From NCBI GenBank assembly GCA_021841585.1, contig JAKBUS010000021.1, positions 1 through 39,264 on the forward strand: 39,264 nucleotides of DNA. Direction: 5' to 3'. Each line of letters starts with the position of its first letter. Position 1 is the stretch's first letter. The notes beneath the pieces are model-generated. The model was not told the origin of the DNA. It did not search any database and saw only the letters and a program-made list of their open reading frames with translations. Positions 6,808 to 15,827 of the stretch are shown here, one piece after another. The position numbers and the translations under genes are program-made. The stretch is from Pseudomonadota bacterium. GTDB lineage: Bacteria; Pseudomonadota; Gammaproteobacteria; Acidiferrobacterales; Acidiferrobacteraceae.

Positions 6808-8715
6808 ATGGCCAATGAGACGCACACCGCGGAGTCGAGCCGCACCTTCCGGCGTTACCGGGACGGGGACTCGCAGCCCGAGTCCTGGCAGGAATACATC
6901 TTCAAGGCCGGCTGGTCCTACAAGTGCCCGGTCTATGTGCAGCGCACGCCGACCTGCCAGAACGGCTGCCCGGCGGGCGAGGATATCCGCGGCTGGCTGG
7001 ACGTGGTGCGCGGCCTCGACAAGCCCGCCCAGGGTGTCACCTGGCAGGAGCATGCCTTCCGCAGGCTTACGCGCGCCAATCCGTTCCCGGGGATCATGGG
7101 CTATGTGTGCCCGGCCCCGTGCGAGGACGGGTGCAATCGCCGGGCGGTCGAGGATCGGGTCGGGATCAACGCCGTCGAGCAGTTCATCGGCGAGGCCGCG
7201 CTGAAGGCCGGCTTCACCTTCGCAAAACCGGCAAAGGAGAGCGGCAAGCGCGTGGCCATCATCGGCGGCGGCCCAGGCGGGCTTGCGTGCGCCTATCAGC
7301 TGCGCCTGAAAGGGCATGCCTGCACGATCTTCGAGTCGCGCGAAAAACTCGGCGGCATGCTGCGTTATGGGCTGCCCAATTACCGCACCCCGCCCGCCGT
7401 GGTGGAGGGCGAGATCCAGCGCATCCTCGATCTCGGCGTGACGGTCAAGACCGGCGTGCGCGTGGGCCAGGACGTGAGCTTCGCGGACATCGACCGCGAT
7501 TACGACGCGGTATTCTGGGCGATCGGCACGCAGGTCGGGCGCATCCCCGAGATCCCGGGGGCCAATGCCGAGAATTGCATAGGCGGTATCGAGTTCTTGC
7601 GCGAGTTCAACGAGGGGAAGCTGCCGTCGGTGCCGCGCCGCATCGTGGTCATAGGCGGCGGCGACACCTCGATCGATGTCACAACCGTGGCGCGCAAGAT
7701 CGGCGGGTTCTCGGGGATGAAGCCCGATGGTTCGCCGCTCACCTATACCGCCGACATGGTCACGCAGGCGGCCATCCACAGCGGCCAGAAGGTGACGCTC
7801 ACCTCGGTGCTGCCGACCAAGAAGCTGAAGGCCGCCGAGCGCGAGGTCGAGGACGCGCGCTCCCTCGATGTCGCGATCATCGGCAACATCATGCCGCTGT
7901 CGGTGACCCTCGACCGTGACGGACGGGCCTGCGGGGTACGCTTTGCGCCCTGCGAGCACGCCAAGGACGGCAAGCGCGTGCGCGCCGCCGGTGACGAGAT
8001 CGAGATCGAGGCCGATCTCGTGGTGTTCGCCATCGGCCAGATGGCCGACATGAAAGGCCTTGAGATGTTGGATAACGGCCGCCATGCCATCGCCCCGGGC
8101 CCCGGCCTGCAGGTCATAGGGTACCCCAAGCACTTCGTGGGCGGCGACATCATCGTGCCGCATCTGCTCGCGACCGCGGTAGGGCATGGGGCGGTGGCCG
8201 CCGAGGGCATCGATGCCTTCCTGAACGGCCAGCCGGTGGCGCGCCGCCCGCACGTCGACAAGCGGCATTTCGAGATCCGCGAGGGGCTACCGAAGGACGC
8301 CAAGCCCGTGGACGGCATGGTGACAAGCCCAAATGCGGTGCACAACTTCGAGAACCGTGCGCACCGCGAGGTGATCGAGGCAGACGCTTTGTTCCTCGCG
8401 CACTTCGCCACCACCCCGCGCATAGAGCGCACCGAGCGTAGGCTCTCCGAACTGTTCGCCGAGGGTGGCACGCGCATCGCCGTGCTCGACGAGGCGCAGG
8501 CGGTGGCCGAGGCCAAGCGTTGCATGAGCTGTGGGTTGTGCCTTGAGTGCGACAACTGCGTGGTGTTCTGTCCGCAGGTGGCGGTGAAGAAGGTGCCGCG
8601 TGACCAGAAGGCGCTCGGCTACTACGTGACCACCGACTACACGCGCTGCATAGGCTGTCACATCTGTGCGGATGTGTGTCCAGCGGGCTACATCCAGATG
8701 GGTCTGGGGGAGTGA
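6808..8715 (+). CDS. dsrL: DsrL, NAD(P)H:acceptor oxidoreductase of the Dsr pathway
   Basis: Iron-sulfur flavoprotein related to the glutamate synthase small subunit. It links DsrAB to NAD(P)+/NAD(P)H and is essential for sulfur oxidation in A. vinosum. Visible parts: an N-terminal cysteine-rich Fe-S region (TCQNGCPAGEDI and CPAPCEDGCNR), the FAD fold (IIGGGPGGLACAYQL), the NAD(P) fold (VVIGGGDTSIDV), and a C-terminal domain with two ferredoxin motifs (CMSCGLCLECDNC...CP and CIGCHICADVCP). An in-frame ATG at 6802 is possible, but AAGGGG at 6796-6801 abuts it. The same site is spaced correctly, six bases, for ATG 6808, giving 635 residues. It indicates oxidative Dsr metabolism. Confidence 0.95.
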   Translation: MANETHTAESSRTFRRYRDGDSQPESWQEYIFKAGWSYKCPVYVQRTPTCQNGCPAGEDIRGWLDVVRGLDKPAQGVTWQEHAFRRLTRANPFPGIMGYVCPAPCEDGCNRRAVEDRVGINAVEQFIGEAALKAGFTFAKPAKESGKRVAIIGGGPGGLACAYQLRLKGHACTIFESREKLGGMLRYGLPNYRTPPAVVEGEIQRILDLGVTVKTGVRVGQDVSFADIDRDYDAVFWAIGTQVGRIPEIPGANAENCIGGIEFLREFNEGKLPSVPRRIVVIGGGDTSIDVTTVARKIGGFSGMKPDGSPLTYTADMVTQAAIHSGQKVTLTSVLPTKKLKAAEREVEDARSLDVAIIGNIMPLSVTLDRDGRACGVRFAPCEHAKDGKRVRAAGDEIEIEADLVVFAIGQMADMKGLEMLDNGRHAIAPGPGLQVIGYPKHFVGGDIIVPHLLATAVGHGAVAAEGIDAFLNGQPVARRPHVDKRHFEIREGLPKDAKPVDGMVTSPNAVHNFENRAHREVIEADALFLAHFATTPRIERTERRLSELFAEGGTRIAVLDEAQAVAEAKRCMSCGLCLECDNCVVFCPQVAVKKVPRDQKALGYYVTTDYTRCIGCHICADVCPAGYIQMGLGE

Positions 8716-8716
8716 C

Positions 8717-9196
8717 ATGCACGCTCGCGCGGGGGTGCTGGCGGTCCTTTTGGTGGTGCTCGCGTTGGGTGCCGTGTGGGCGACCCACCAAGGTCCCGTG
8801 CCCATGCCGGTGATCCCGCGCGCCCCCGGGCACTGTGTGCTGCCGACTGCGAGCATGCGCCGCACGCACATGATGCTGTTGCGCGCCGTGCGCGAGGAGA
8901 TCGTGCGGCATGACGCGCGCGACACGCGCTTTCGGATCACGCATTGCGTGGCCTGCCATGTCGAGCATACCGCGAGCGGCCAGCCGATCCCGGTAAACGC
9001 CCCCGGGCAGTTCTGCGCGACCTGTCATACCTACGTCGGCGTGCACATCGATTGCTTCGCGTGCCACGCGGCGGTGCCGAGGAATCCCATGAAATTCGGT
9101 GGCATCGGCGGTTCGAATTCGGTGCAGGCGGCGTTTCGCATCCCACAAGCGCTGCGGGGCCGCTTTCTGTCCGGTGGCGCGGGAGGGGGACGATGA
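8717..9196 (+). CDS. dsrJ: DsrJ, periplasmic trihaem cytochrome c
   Basis: Periplasmic multihaem subunit of DsrMKJOP, anchored by an uncleaved N-terminal hydrophobic helix (residues 5-24). Exactly three haem c sites are present: C77VACH81, C100ATCH104 and C113FACH117. C40 in PGHCVLPT matches the unusual cysteine that can ligate one haem (His/Cys coordination) in A. vinosum DsrJ. The length is 159 residues. The ATG lies one base after the dsrL stop, and the end overlaps dsrO by four bases. Confidence 0.94.
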   Translation: MHARAGVLAVLLVVLALGAVWATHQGPVPMPVIPRAPGHCVLPTASMRRTHMMLLRAVREEIVRHDARDTRFRITHCVACHVEHTASGQPIPVNAPGQFCATCHTYVGVHIDCFACHAAVPRNPMKFGGIGGSNSVQAAFRIPQALRGRFLSGGAGGGR

Positions 9197-9972
9197 ACGA
9201 CGAACGACGCGGCCAGCCGTTGATTGACGCCGTCGCGGGAGACGAGGCGCCGGATTCCGCGCGCCGTCGGCTCCTGAAGATGGCCGGGGCGGCGGTGGCC
9301 CTGACGCTCGCGCCGGGGGTCACGGTACTCGCCCGGGATCTGGTCCTAAAGGGCGGACGCAAGGCGAGATCGCCGGTGCGCTATGGGCTTTTGATCGACG
9401 CCAATGCCTGCAAGACCGGGTGCGACGCCTGCGTGCGCGCCTGCCAGGACTACAACGGCCTGTCGCACGACCCGGGACCGGACAATGCCCAGTGGATCCG
9501 CAAGGTCACGATCACCGATCCCGGCACCGGGTTTACGCGCAGCTTTCCGGTCATGTGTCAGCACTGCGAGGACGGGGCGTGCGTGGACGTGTGTCCGACC
9601 GGCGCCTCGTTTAGGCGTCCCGACGGCATCGTGCTCGTGGACAAGCACCGTTGCATCGGCTGCCGCTATTGCCTCATGGCCTGCCCCTACAAGGCGCGCT
9701 CGTTCGTGGGGCGCGTGGTGACCGACCAGCGGCCCTGGGCGCCGCGCGGCAAGGGCACCGCCGAGGGCTGCACGATGTGTGTCGAGCGCGTGATGGCGGG
9801 CAAGCAGCCGGCGTGCGTGGCGGCCTGCCAGAAGGCCGGCCACAAGGCCATGATGTTCGGGAATCTGCATGACCCCAAGAGTGCGATCGCGGTGCGGCTC
9901 TCGAAGGTCGCGACCACGACCATACGCGCCGACCTCGGCATGGGGCCAGGCGTGCACTACCGGGGGATTTAG
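9193..9972 (+). CDS. dsrO: DsrO, periplasmic Tat-exported ferredoxin-like subunit
   Basis: HmcB/NrfC-type Fe-S protein that carries electrons between DsrJ and DsrP. The 259 residues start with a twin-arginine export signal (S22-A-R24-R25-R-L-L-K) and a hydrophobic stretch ending near LAPGVTVLA. Cysteine groups for up to four [4Fe-4S] clusters follow: ACKTGCDACVRAC, CQHCEDGACVDVCP, CIGCRYCLMACP, and CTMC with a distal CVAAC. The ATGA overlap with dsrJ couples translation. Confidence 0.94.
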   Translation: MNDERRGQPLIDAVAGDEAPDSARRRLLKMAGAAVALTLAPGVTVLARDLVLKGGRKARSPVRYGLLIDANACKTGCDACVRACQDYNGLSHDPGPDNAQWIRKVTITDPGTGFTRSFPVMCQHCEDGACVDVCPTGASFRRPDGIVLVDKHRCIGCRYCLMACPYKARSFVGRVVTDQRPWAPRGKGTAEGCTMCVERVMAGKQPACVAACQKAGHKAMMFGNLHDPKSAIAVRLSKVATTTIRADLGMGPGVHYRGI

Positions 9973-9998
9973 GGGTGGCCAGCGGGACCGGAGGAATT

Positions 9999-11264
9999 AT
10001 GACGAAGGTGGCCTATCGGGAGATCGCCGGGCAAAGCGCCGGCTACTGGGCAGCGGTGGTGGCATGCGCGCTCATGGCGGCGGTGGGCGTGGGCTCGGCG
10101 TTCTACATGCGCGCGGAAGGTCACCACGTGACCGGCATGAATAACCAGATCGTATGGGGCATGCCGCATGTGTTCGCGGTGTTTTTGATCGTCGCCGCCT
10201 CCGGGGCCTTGAACGTCGCCTCGATCGCCTCGGTGTTCGGGCGTAGCCTCTACAAGCCCCTGGCGCGCCTGTCGGGGCTGCTCGCGATAGCGCTGCTCAT
10301 CGGCGGTCTGTGGAACCTGGTACTCGATCTCGGCCGTCCCGGACACATCCTGGCGGCGGTGCTGTACCCGAATTTTCGTTCGATCTTTGCGTGGAACATC
10401 TATCTCTATACCGGTTTTTTGGTGATCGTCGGCTTTTATCTGTGGTTCATGATGGAGCGACGCCTAAACCCCCACACCCACAAGGTCGGGGTGCTTGCCT
10501 TCCTGTGGCGCCTGGTACTGACAACTGGTACCGGGTCCATTTTCGGGTTCCTCGCCGCGCGTAGTGCTTATGACTCCGCGGTGTTGGCGCCCCTTTTTAT
10601 TCTCACGTCCTTCGCCTTGGGCCTTGCGATCTTCGCGCTCGTGCTGGTGGCGGGGTTCGAGACCTTGGGACGGCCGGTGGGCGCACGCCTGCTGGCGCGC
10701 CTGAGGCAGCTTTTGGCGGTGTTCGTGGCCGCCGTTTTGTATTTCGTGGCGGTCTACCACCTGACCAATATCTACATGGCCGGCCATCGGGGCATCGAAT
10801 CGTTCGTGCTCCTAAACGGCGGTATCTACACGGGACTTTTCTGGCTCGGGCAGGTCGGCATCGGCGGGGCGGTGCCGCTCGTGCTATTGCTGCGCCGCGT
10901 ACCGCGCGATGACACCACGCGCTTGCGCCGCTCGCTTTTGGCGGGCGCGGCGGCGGTGGTGGCGGGCGGGCTGTGTCAATTCTACGTGCTCATCATCGGT
11001 GGCCAGGCCTACCCGCTCAAGATGTTTCCGGGGATGGTCGTAAGAAGCTCCTTCTATGACGGCGTGGTGCACAGCTACATCCCGCGCTGGCCGGAGACGG
11101 TGCTGGCGCTGAGTGGGGTGGCGGTCGCCGCCCTCATCGTCCTGATCGGCGTGCGCCTCCTGCCGTTTTTGCCAGAGGGCCTCGCAGACGAGGTGGTGAG
11201 CGCGCATGGCGCGCGGCCGCCGGCGGCGGAGGCCGAGACCGCTAAGACCGCGGTGGGCGCATGA
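9999..11264 (+). CDS. dsrP: DsrP, NrfD-like integral membrane subunit
   Basis: Polytopic membrane protein of the NrfD/PsrC family, the quinone-interacting partner of DsrO in DsrMKJOP. The 421 residues contain about ten hydrophobic helices, for example near residues 15-40, 50-75, 90-115, 125-150, 195-225, 235-260, 340-360 and 365-390. A GTG at 9975 is in frame, but ATG 9999 is preferred because GGAGGAATT directly precedes it. The gene ends with an ATGA overlap into dsrN. Confidence 0.92.
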   Translation: MTKVAYREIAGQSAGYWAAVVACALMAAVGVGSAFYMRAEGHHVTGMNNQIVWGMPHVFAVFLIVAASGALNVASIASVFGRSLYKPLARLSGLLAIALLIGGLWNLVLDLGRPGHILAAVLYPNFRSIFAWNIYLYTGFLVIVGFYLWFMMERRLNPHTHKVGVLAFLWRLVLTTGTGSIFGFLAARSAYDSAVLAPLFILTSFALGLAIFALVLVAGFETLGRPVGARLLARLRQLLAVFVAAVLYFVAVYHLTNIYMAGHRGIESFVLLNGGIYTGLFWLGQVGIGGAVPLVLLLRRVPRDDTTRLRRSLLAGAAAVVAGGLCQFYVLIIGGQAYPLKMFPGMVVRSSFYDGVVHSYIPRWPETVLALSGVAVAALIVLIGVRLLPFLPEGLADEVVSAHGARPPAAEAETAKTAVGA

Positions 11265-12694
11265 CCGCGCGTGTGTATCTCTCGGCCGCCCACAAGTCCT
11301 CGGGCAAGACCACGGTCTCGATAGGTCTCGCGCGCGCGCTCAAGGACCTCGGGCACGTCGTCCAGACCTACAAGAAGGGCCCCGATTATATCGATCCGTT
11401 GTGGCTGACCGCGGCCTCGGGACGTGCCTGCCAGAACCTCGATTATCACACCATGGACGCAGGCGAGATCGGCGCGCTCTACGAGCGGGCCGCGATCGGC
11501 GCCGATTGCCGGTTGATCGAGGGGAATAAAGGGCTCTACGACGGGGTGGCGCTCGATGGCAGCAACAGCAATGCCGCGCTCGTCGCCCAGCTCGCCACCC
11601 CGGTGGTGCTCGTGATCGACTGCCGGGGCGTGAGCCGCGGCGTGGCGCCGCTTGTGATCGGCTACCGGCACTTCGATCCGTCGATAGCGATTGCCGGCGT
11701 GGTGTTGAACCGCGTGGGCGGGGCGCGTCACGAGGGCAAATTGCGCGCGGTGTTGCAGGAGTATACGGACGTGCCGGTGCTCGGCGCGGTGCATGAATCG
11801 GCGGACCTCGCCATCACCGAGCGGCACCTGGGGCTCGTGCCGAGCGGCGAGTGGGAGGGGGCCGAGGCGCTTATCGCGCGCCTGGGGCGGGCAGTCGCGG
11901 CGCAGGTCGATGTCGAGGCGATCGCGCGCTTAGGTGAGGATGGGCGCCCGCCCCAAAGCGTACCGGCCGCGCGCGCCGGGGGCCGGGACGTGCGCATCGG
12001 CATCGCCCGTGACCGGGCGTTCAGCTTCTATTACCCCGGCGATCTCGAGGCCCTGGAGGCCGCCGGCGCCGAGCTTGTGTTCTTCGATACCCTGAACGAT
12101 ACCCGTCTACCCGAGGTCGACGGCCTGTTCCTGGGGGGCGGGTTCCCCGAGACCGAGGCCGACTTGCTTGCCGCCAATACCGCCATGCGCGCGGCCATAC
12201 GCGCGGCGATCGAGGATGGACTTCCCACCTACGCCGAGTGCGGCGGGCTCATGTATCTCACGCGCGGCCTCAGCTACGAGGGGCGCACGCACCCCATGGT
12301 CGGCGTGATCGCCGCCGATACGGTCATGGAGGCCAAGCCCGCGGGGCATGGTTATGTGCGGCTTGCGGCCACGGCCCACCACCCCTGGGCGCGCGGGGCG
12401 CTCGACCACGGTCCGCTGCCGGCCCATGAATTCCACTATTCCCATCTCGTGAATATCGCCCAGGACACGACCTACGCCTACGAGGTCACGCGTGGTACCG
12501 GCATCTCCAAAGGCCGCGACGGCATCGTGTACAAGAACCTGCTGGCGGGCTACGCGCACCTGCGGGATGTGGCAAGCTGCCCGTGGACCGCGCCGTTCGT
12601 GGGCTTCGTGCGCGCGGCGCGTGCGCGGCGCCTGTCCCCGGCCTGGGCTCGGCCTGTGCAAACAGGCGAGGCCCGCCATGCCCAAGCCTTATGA
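11261..12694 (+). CDS. dsrN: DsrN, sirohaem amidase (CobB/CbiA-like)
   Basis: Glutamine-dependent amidotransferase of the cobyrinic acid a,c-diamide synthase family; in the Dsr pathway it amidates sirohaem for DsrAB. The N-terminal half is a P-loop ATPase (SAAHKSSGKTT, residues 4-14, then KKGPDYIDP). The C-terminal half is a class I glutaminase domain with nucleophile C327 in YAECGGLMYLTRG and a late histidine in HEFHYSH. The length, 477 residues, is near the family norm. It is coupled to dsrP by ATGA and overlaps the next gene by 17 bases. Confidence 0.93.
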   Translation: MTARVYLSAAHKSSGKTTVSIGLARALKDLGHVVQTYKKGPDYIDPLWLTAASGRACQNLDYHTMDAGEIGALYERAAIGADCRLIEGNKGLYDGVALDGSNSNAALVAQLATPVVLVIDCRGVSRGVAPLVIGYRHFDPSIAIAGVVLNRVGGARHEGKLRAVLQEYTDVPVLGAVHESADLAITERHLGLVPSGEWEGAEALIARLGRAVAAQVDVEAIARLGEDGRPPQSVPAARAGGRDVRIGIARDRAFSFYYPGDLEALEAAGAELVFFDTLNDTRLPEVDGLFLGGGFPETEADLLAANTAMRAAIRAAIEDGLPTYAECGGLMYLTRGLSYEGRTHPMVGVIAADTVMEAKPAGHGYVRLAATAHHPWARGALDHGPLPAHEFHYSHLVNIAQDTTYAYEVTRGTGISKGRDGIVYKNLLAGYAHLRDVASCPWTAPFVGFVRAARARRLSPAWARPVQTGEARHAQAL

Positions 12695-14111
12695 CGTCGC
12701 GGTCATAGGTTGCGGAGCCGGGGGCTATCAGGCGGCCATTAGCGCCGCGCAGTGCGGGGCACGGGTGGTACTGATCGAGCGCGAGGGGGCCGGCGGGGCC
12801 TGCCTTAATCGCGCCTGCGTGCCGAAGAAGGCCGTGGCGCATGTAGCCTCGGTACTGGCGGTGGCGCACGGCCTGCTCGGGCGCGGGCTTGCCGGCGGCA
12901 TGCGCGGCGACCTTGCGGCGATGATGGCCCATGAGCAGGCGCTGGTCGCCGATCTGCGCCGCGGACTGCCGCAGCGCTTAAAGGCGCTTTCCATCGATAT
13001 GGTGACCGGGCACGCGCGGCTTGTGAGCGCGCATGGGATCGCCGTGACCGGGGAGCGTGGGACCGCGACCATCGAGGCACGGCGCGTGATCCTGGCGGCT
13101 GGCGCCCGCCCCCGTGCGCTCCCCGCCTGCCCCATAGACGGCGAGCGCGTGGTCGCCGCCGACCGCCTGATCCCCTTGCTCGCCTGCGAGCCCCGGCGGC
13201 TTCTGTGCCTGGGTGGCGGGGCCACCGGGGTCGAGGCCGCGTTCCTGTTCCGCGCGTTCGGCGCGGAGGTCACGCTCGCCACCCGCGGGGAACGGCTGCT
13301 GGCGAGGCCCATGATCTCGGAGCGCGCCGCGCGGCTCCTGGAGCGCCGGCTTTCGGAGTCGGGGGTGACGATCCTAAAGAAGGCGTCGGTGAGCGCCACC
13401 CAAGTCGATGACGCCGGCGTGACGTTAAGCTTTCAGGATGGACGCGAGGGGCGCTTCGATCGGGTGCTGGTGGCGGTGGGCTGCGTGCCGCGCGCCGATG
13501 ATATCGGCTACCGCGCCCTTGGGGTGCAATGCGACGGCGAGGGCTTCGTGGCGACCCGCGAGACTTTGGAGACCAGTGTGCCCGGTATCTATGCCGTGGG
13601 GGACATGAAGGGCGGCCCGATGACCGCAGCCGCGGCCCTGCACGATGGGCGCATTGCCGGCGAGAACGCGGCACTCGATGGCCACAGGCGGCGTAACTAC
13701 CACCAGGTGCCGATGGTGATCGACTCGATCCTGCCGTTGGCGGCCGTGGGGTTGTCCGAGGATTTAGCCGAGCGCGCCGGGTTCGCGCCGGAGGTGGTCT
13801 ATATTCCTTATGGGGCGTCGGTGAAGGCCCGTACCCAGGGCGCGAGCGCGGGCTTCATCGAAATCGTGCATGATGAGGAGACCGGGCAGATGCTGGGGGG
13901 CTGTGTCGCCGGGGGTGGGGCCGATGAGCTTGTGCACCTGGTGCTCGCCGCGTGCCGCTCGCGCCGCGGCCTATGGTCGCTTGCCGATCTCGATTATGGA
14001 CATCCATCGTATGGCGAGGAGCTGGGGGCGGCGGTGAGCGCGCATCTTGCCGGATTCATGCGCTCGCGGCCCACGGTATTCCGGCCGGGGATCTACGCAT
14101 CCGGGGATTGA
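12678..14111 (+). CDS. Dihydrolipoamide-dehydrogenase-like flavoprotein disulfide reductase
   Basis: Class I pyridine nucleotide-disulfide oxidoreductase, 477 residues. It shows an FAD fold (IGCGAGGYQAA), a redox-active pair C42-X4-C47 in GACLNRACVPKK, a nucleotide-binding fold (GGGATGVEAAFL), the second FAD motif (GIYAVGDMKGG) and the C-terminal H442-X4-E447 dyad (HPSYGEE). All catalytic parts of a lipoamide or glutathione reductase relative are therefore present. After the second nucleotide-binding strand the sequence reads VTLATRGERLL, with no acidic residue, which hints at NADPH over NADH. The 17-base overlap with dsrN places it in the dsr operon, where A. vinosum has dsrR/dsrS. The substrate is unknown; a DsrC or DsrEFH disulfide, or lipoamide, are guesses. 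Confidence 0.85.
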   Translation: MPKPYDVAVIGCGAGGYQAAISAAQCGARVVLIEREGAGGACLNRACVPKKAVAHVASVLAVAHGLLGRGLAGGMRGDLAAMMAHEQALVADLRRGLPQRLKALSIDMVTGHARLVSAHGIAVTGERGTATIEARRVILAAGARPRALPACPIDGERVVAADRLIPLLACEPRRLLCLGGGATGVEAAFLFRAFGAEVTLATRGERLLARPMISERAARLLERRLSESGVTILKKASVSATQVDDAGVTLSFQDGREGRFDRVLVAVGCVPRADDIGYRALGVQCDGEGFVATRETLETSVPGIYAVGDMKGGPMTAAAALHDGRIAGENAALDGHRRRNYHQVPMVIDSILPLAAVGLSEDLAERAGFAPEVVYIPYGASVKARTQGASAGFIEIVHDEETGQMLGGCVAGGGADELVHLVLAACRSRRGLWSLADLDYGHPSYGEELGAAVSAHLAGFMRSRPTVFRPGIYASGD

Positions 14112-14152
14112 AGACAGGGTTTTCAGGATTCGAACGCAGGGACGGGGAAGGG

Positions 14153-14158
14153 TATAGT
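14153..14158 (+). promoter_or_regulatory. Possible -10 box upstream of the narX-like gene
   Basis: TATAGT lies in the 90-base gap after the flavoprotein gene, about 43 bases before the kinase ATG. The -35 region 18 bases upstream (TTCGAA) is poor. It may let the kinase-regulator pair be expressed apart from the dsr operon. No terminator is evident between them, so read-through is also possible. Confidence 0.3.
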
Positions 14159-14201
14159 GGCCCATGTATAGGGATTGGCGGGGCTTGGGCGCGAGGTCAA
14201 C

Positions 14202-15827
14202 ATGGAAGGGTCCTTTTGGCAGAGGATCGGTGTTTTGGATAGGCGCGGTGGCGTCGATGGCACGCCGCCGGCCAGCGGCTGGGCGCGGCCCAGGCGGCTG
14301 TGGCTCATGTGGATGGCGCCGACCCTGCTCACGGGCCTGCTCGCCACGGCCATGGTCGCGGTAGCGCTCGATGGGGGCTCGCATCCCGTGCTGACCCACG
14401 ATCTGGCGCTCGCCGCACTCGCCGCCGCGCTCTTGGTGGCGGCGGTGCTGTGGGTGGCCACGGTGCGGTCGCTGTGGCGGCCGCTCGCCCATTTGCGGCG
14501 TTGGGCGATGCGCGTGCGCGATGGCAATCTCTCGGCGCGCATCCCCGAGGATCGCGCGGTGGGTGAGTTTGCGGAACTGGCCTCGGATGTGAATGCCCTG
14601 GGCGAGCGCCTGAAGACCCTCACACAGGAGCGCGCCGGTGGGGACTCGCGGGTGATCGCCCGCTGGCTCGCGGTCCTAAACGCCATCACCGCCGGTATCG
14701 CCTCCTCCCAGGACCTAGACGAGCTCCTGCCGCGGTTCCTGTTTACACTGCATAGCGCGGGCGAGGTGCGCGGCGGGATCGTGCGGCTCCTGACCGGCGA
14801 TGGCCACCTGCGACTGGTGGCGAGCATCGGGCTGCCCGATGACATCGTCGAGCACGAGCGGCGTGTGGCGCTTGATTGTTGCCTGTGCGGGCAGGCGGTG
14901 GGACGCAGGACCCTGAGCGTGGGCCAGGACCTGAACGCCTGCTGCACCTCTTGGGGCCAGAACCCGTTCCCGGACGAGGACCTCGTGCTGCTTGCCATCC
15001 CCTTGCGCTACGACGGCCGCGTGGTGGGGCTTTATAACCTGTTCATGGAGCGCGCGCGCGTCATAGGGCAAAGCGACGTCGAAGATCTCCTGTTGGGGCT
15101 CGGCCAGCACCTGGGGGCGGCGATCGAGAAGATGCGCCTGCAGGACGAACGCCGGCAGCTGTCGCTCTTGCAGGAGCGCATGGCGATCGCCCACGAATTG
15201 CATGATTCGCTCGCCCAGACCCTGGCGAGCCTGCGCATCCAGGCCCAGGTCCTGGGCGAGACCATAGAGCCGGATAGCTATTCGGCGACGCGTACCGAGT
15301 TTGCCCGCCTGAGCGCCGGTCTTGAGATCGCGCATAAGGAGGTGCGCGGGTTGATCCGTAACTTCCGCGCCGGCGGTGCCGAGGGCGGGCTGTTACCGGC
15401 GCTGGACGCGGCTATCGCGCGTTTCAAGGAGGAGACCGGTATCCCCGTGTATGTGCAGAAGGATTGGCACGGGGCGTTGCCGGTGACCCACGAGACCCAT
15501 GTCCTGCGTGTGATTCAGGAGGCCCTGGCCAATATCCGCAAGCACGCCCATGCGCAGACGGTGCGCGTGCTGCTGCAGTCCGAGGCCGGCGGGGATTATA
15601 AGGTTCTGATCGAAGACGATGGCGAGGGCCCGGTATCAGCGGCCGAGCGCGCCGATCGGGATGATGGGCACTTCGGACAGACGATCATGCGCGAGCGCGC
15701 GCATGCGATCGGGGGCGAGTTGCGCGTGGAGCACGAGGCCGGGGAGGGCACGCGAGTATGGCTCACATTCCCCGATCCGGCGCGCGTGACCGAACGGGCG
15801 GTGGCGGTGGCGGAGGTGGCGCGGTGA
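14202..15827 (+). CDS. NarX-family sensor histidine kinase with cysteine-rich GAF domain
   Basis: Sensor kinase of 541 residues. Two transmembrane helices (about 30-52 and 65-85) are separated by only a dozen residues, so the periplasmic nitrate-binding domain of NarX is missing. HAMP (about 86-140), GAF (about 160-310), HisKA_3 with phospho-acceptor H334 in HELHDSLAQ, and HATPase (about 430-530) follow. The GAF region carries C226, C227, C229, C247 and C248, suggesting an internal redox, metal or Fe-S sensor. The start ATG follows GAGG at 14193-14196. The end overlaps the regulator by four bases (GTGA). Position right after the dsr genes suggests control of sulfur metabolism, which is inference. 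Confidence 0.85.
   Translation: MEGSFWQRIGVLDRRGGVDGTPPASGWARPRRLWLMWMAPTLLTGLLATAMVAVALDGGSHPVLTHDLALAALAAALLVAAVLWVATVRSLWRPLAHLRRWAMRVRDGNLSARIPEDRAVGEFAELASDVNALGERLKTLTQERAGGDSRVIARWLAVLNAITAGIASSQDLDELLPRFLFTLHSAGEVRGGIVRLLTGDGHLRLVASIGLPDDIVEHERRVALDCCLCGQAVGRRTLSVGQDLNACCTSWGQNPFPDEDLVLLAIPLRYDGRVVGLYNLFMERARVIGQSDVEDLLLGLGQHLGAAIEKMRLQDERRQLSLLQERMAIAHELHDSLAQTLASLRIQAQVLGETIEPDSYSATRTEFARLSAGLEIAHKEVRGLIRNFRAGGAEGGLLPALDAAIARFKEETGIPVYVQKDWHGALPVTHETHVLRVIQEALANIRKHAHAQTVRVLLQSEAGGDYKVLIEDDGEGPVSAAERADRDDGHFGQTIMRERAHAIGGELRVEHEAGEGTRVWLTFPDPARVTERAVAVAEVAR

Noticed and set aside
6790-8268. Long minus-strand frame opposite dsrL
   Set aside because: Same codon-bias artefact; no domain and no ribosome site, and dsrL is clear.
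9975-9998. GTG start 24 bases upstream for dsrP
   Set aside because: The ATG at 9999 directly follows GGAGGAATT, a far better ribosome site.
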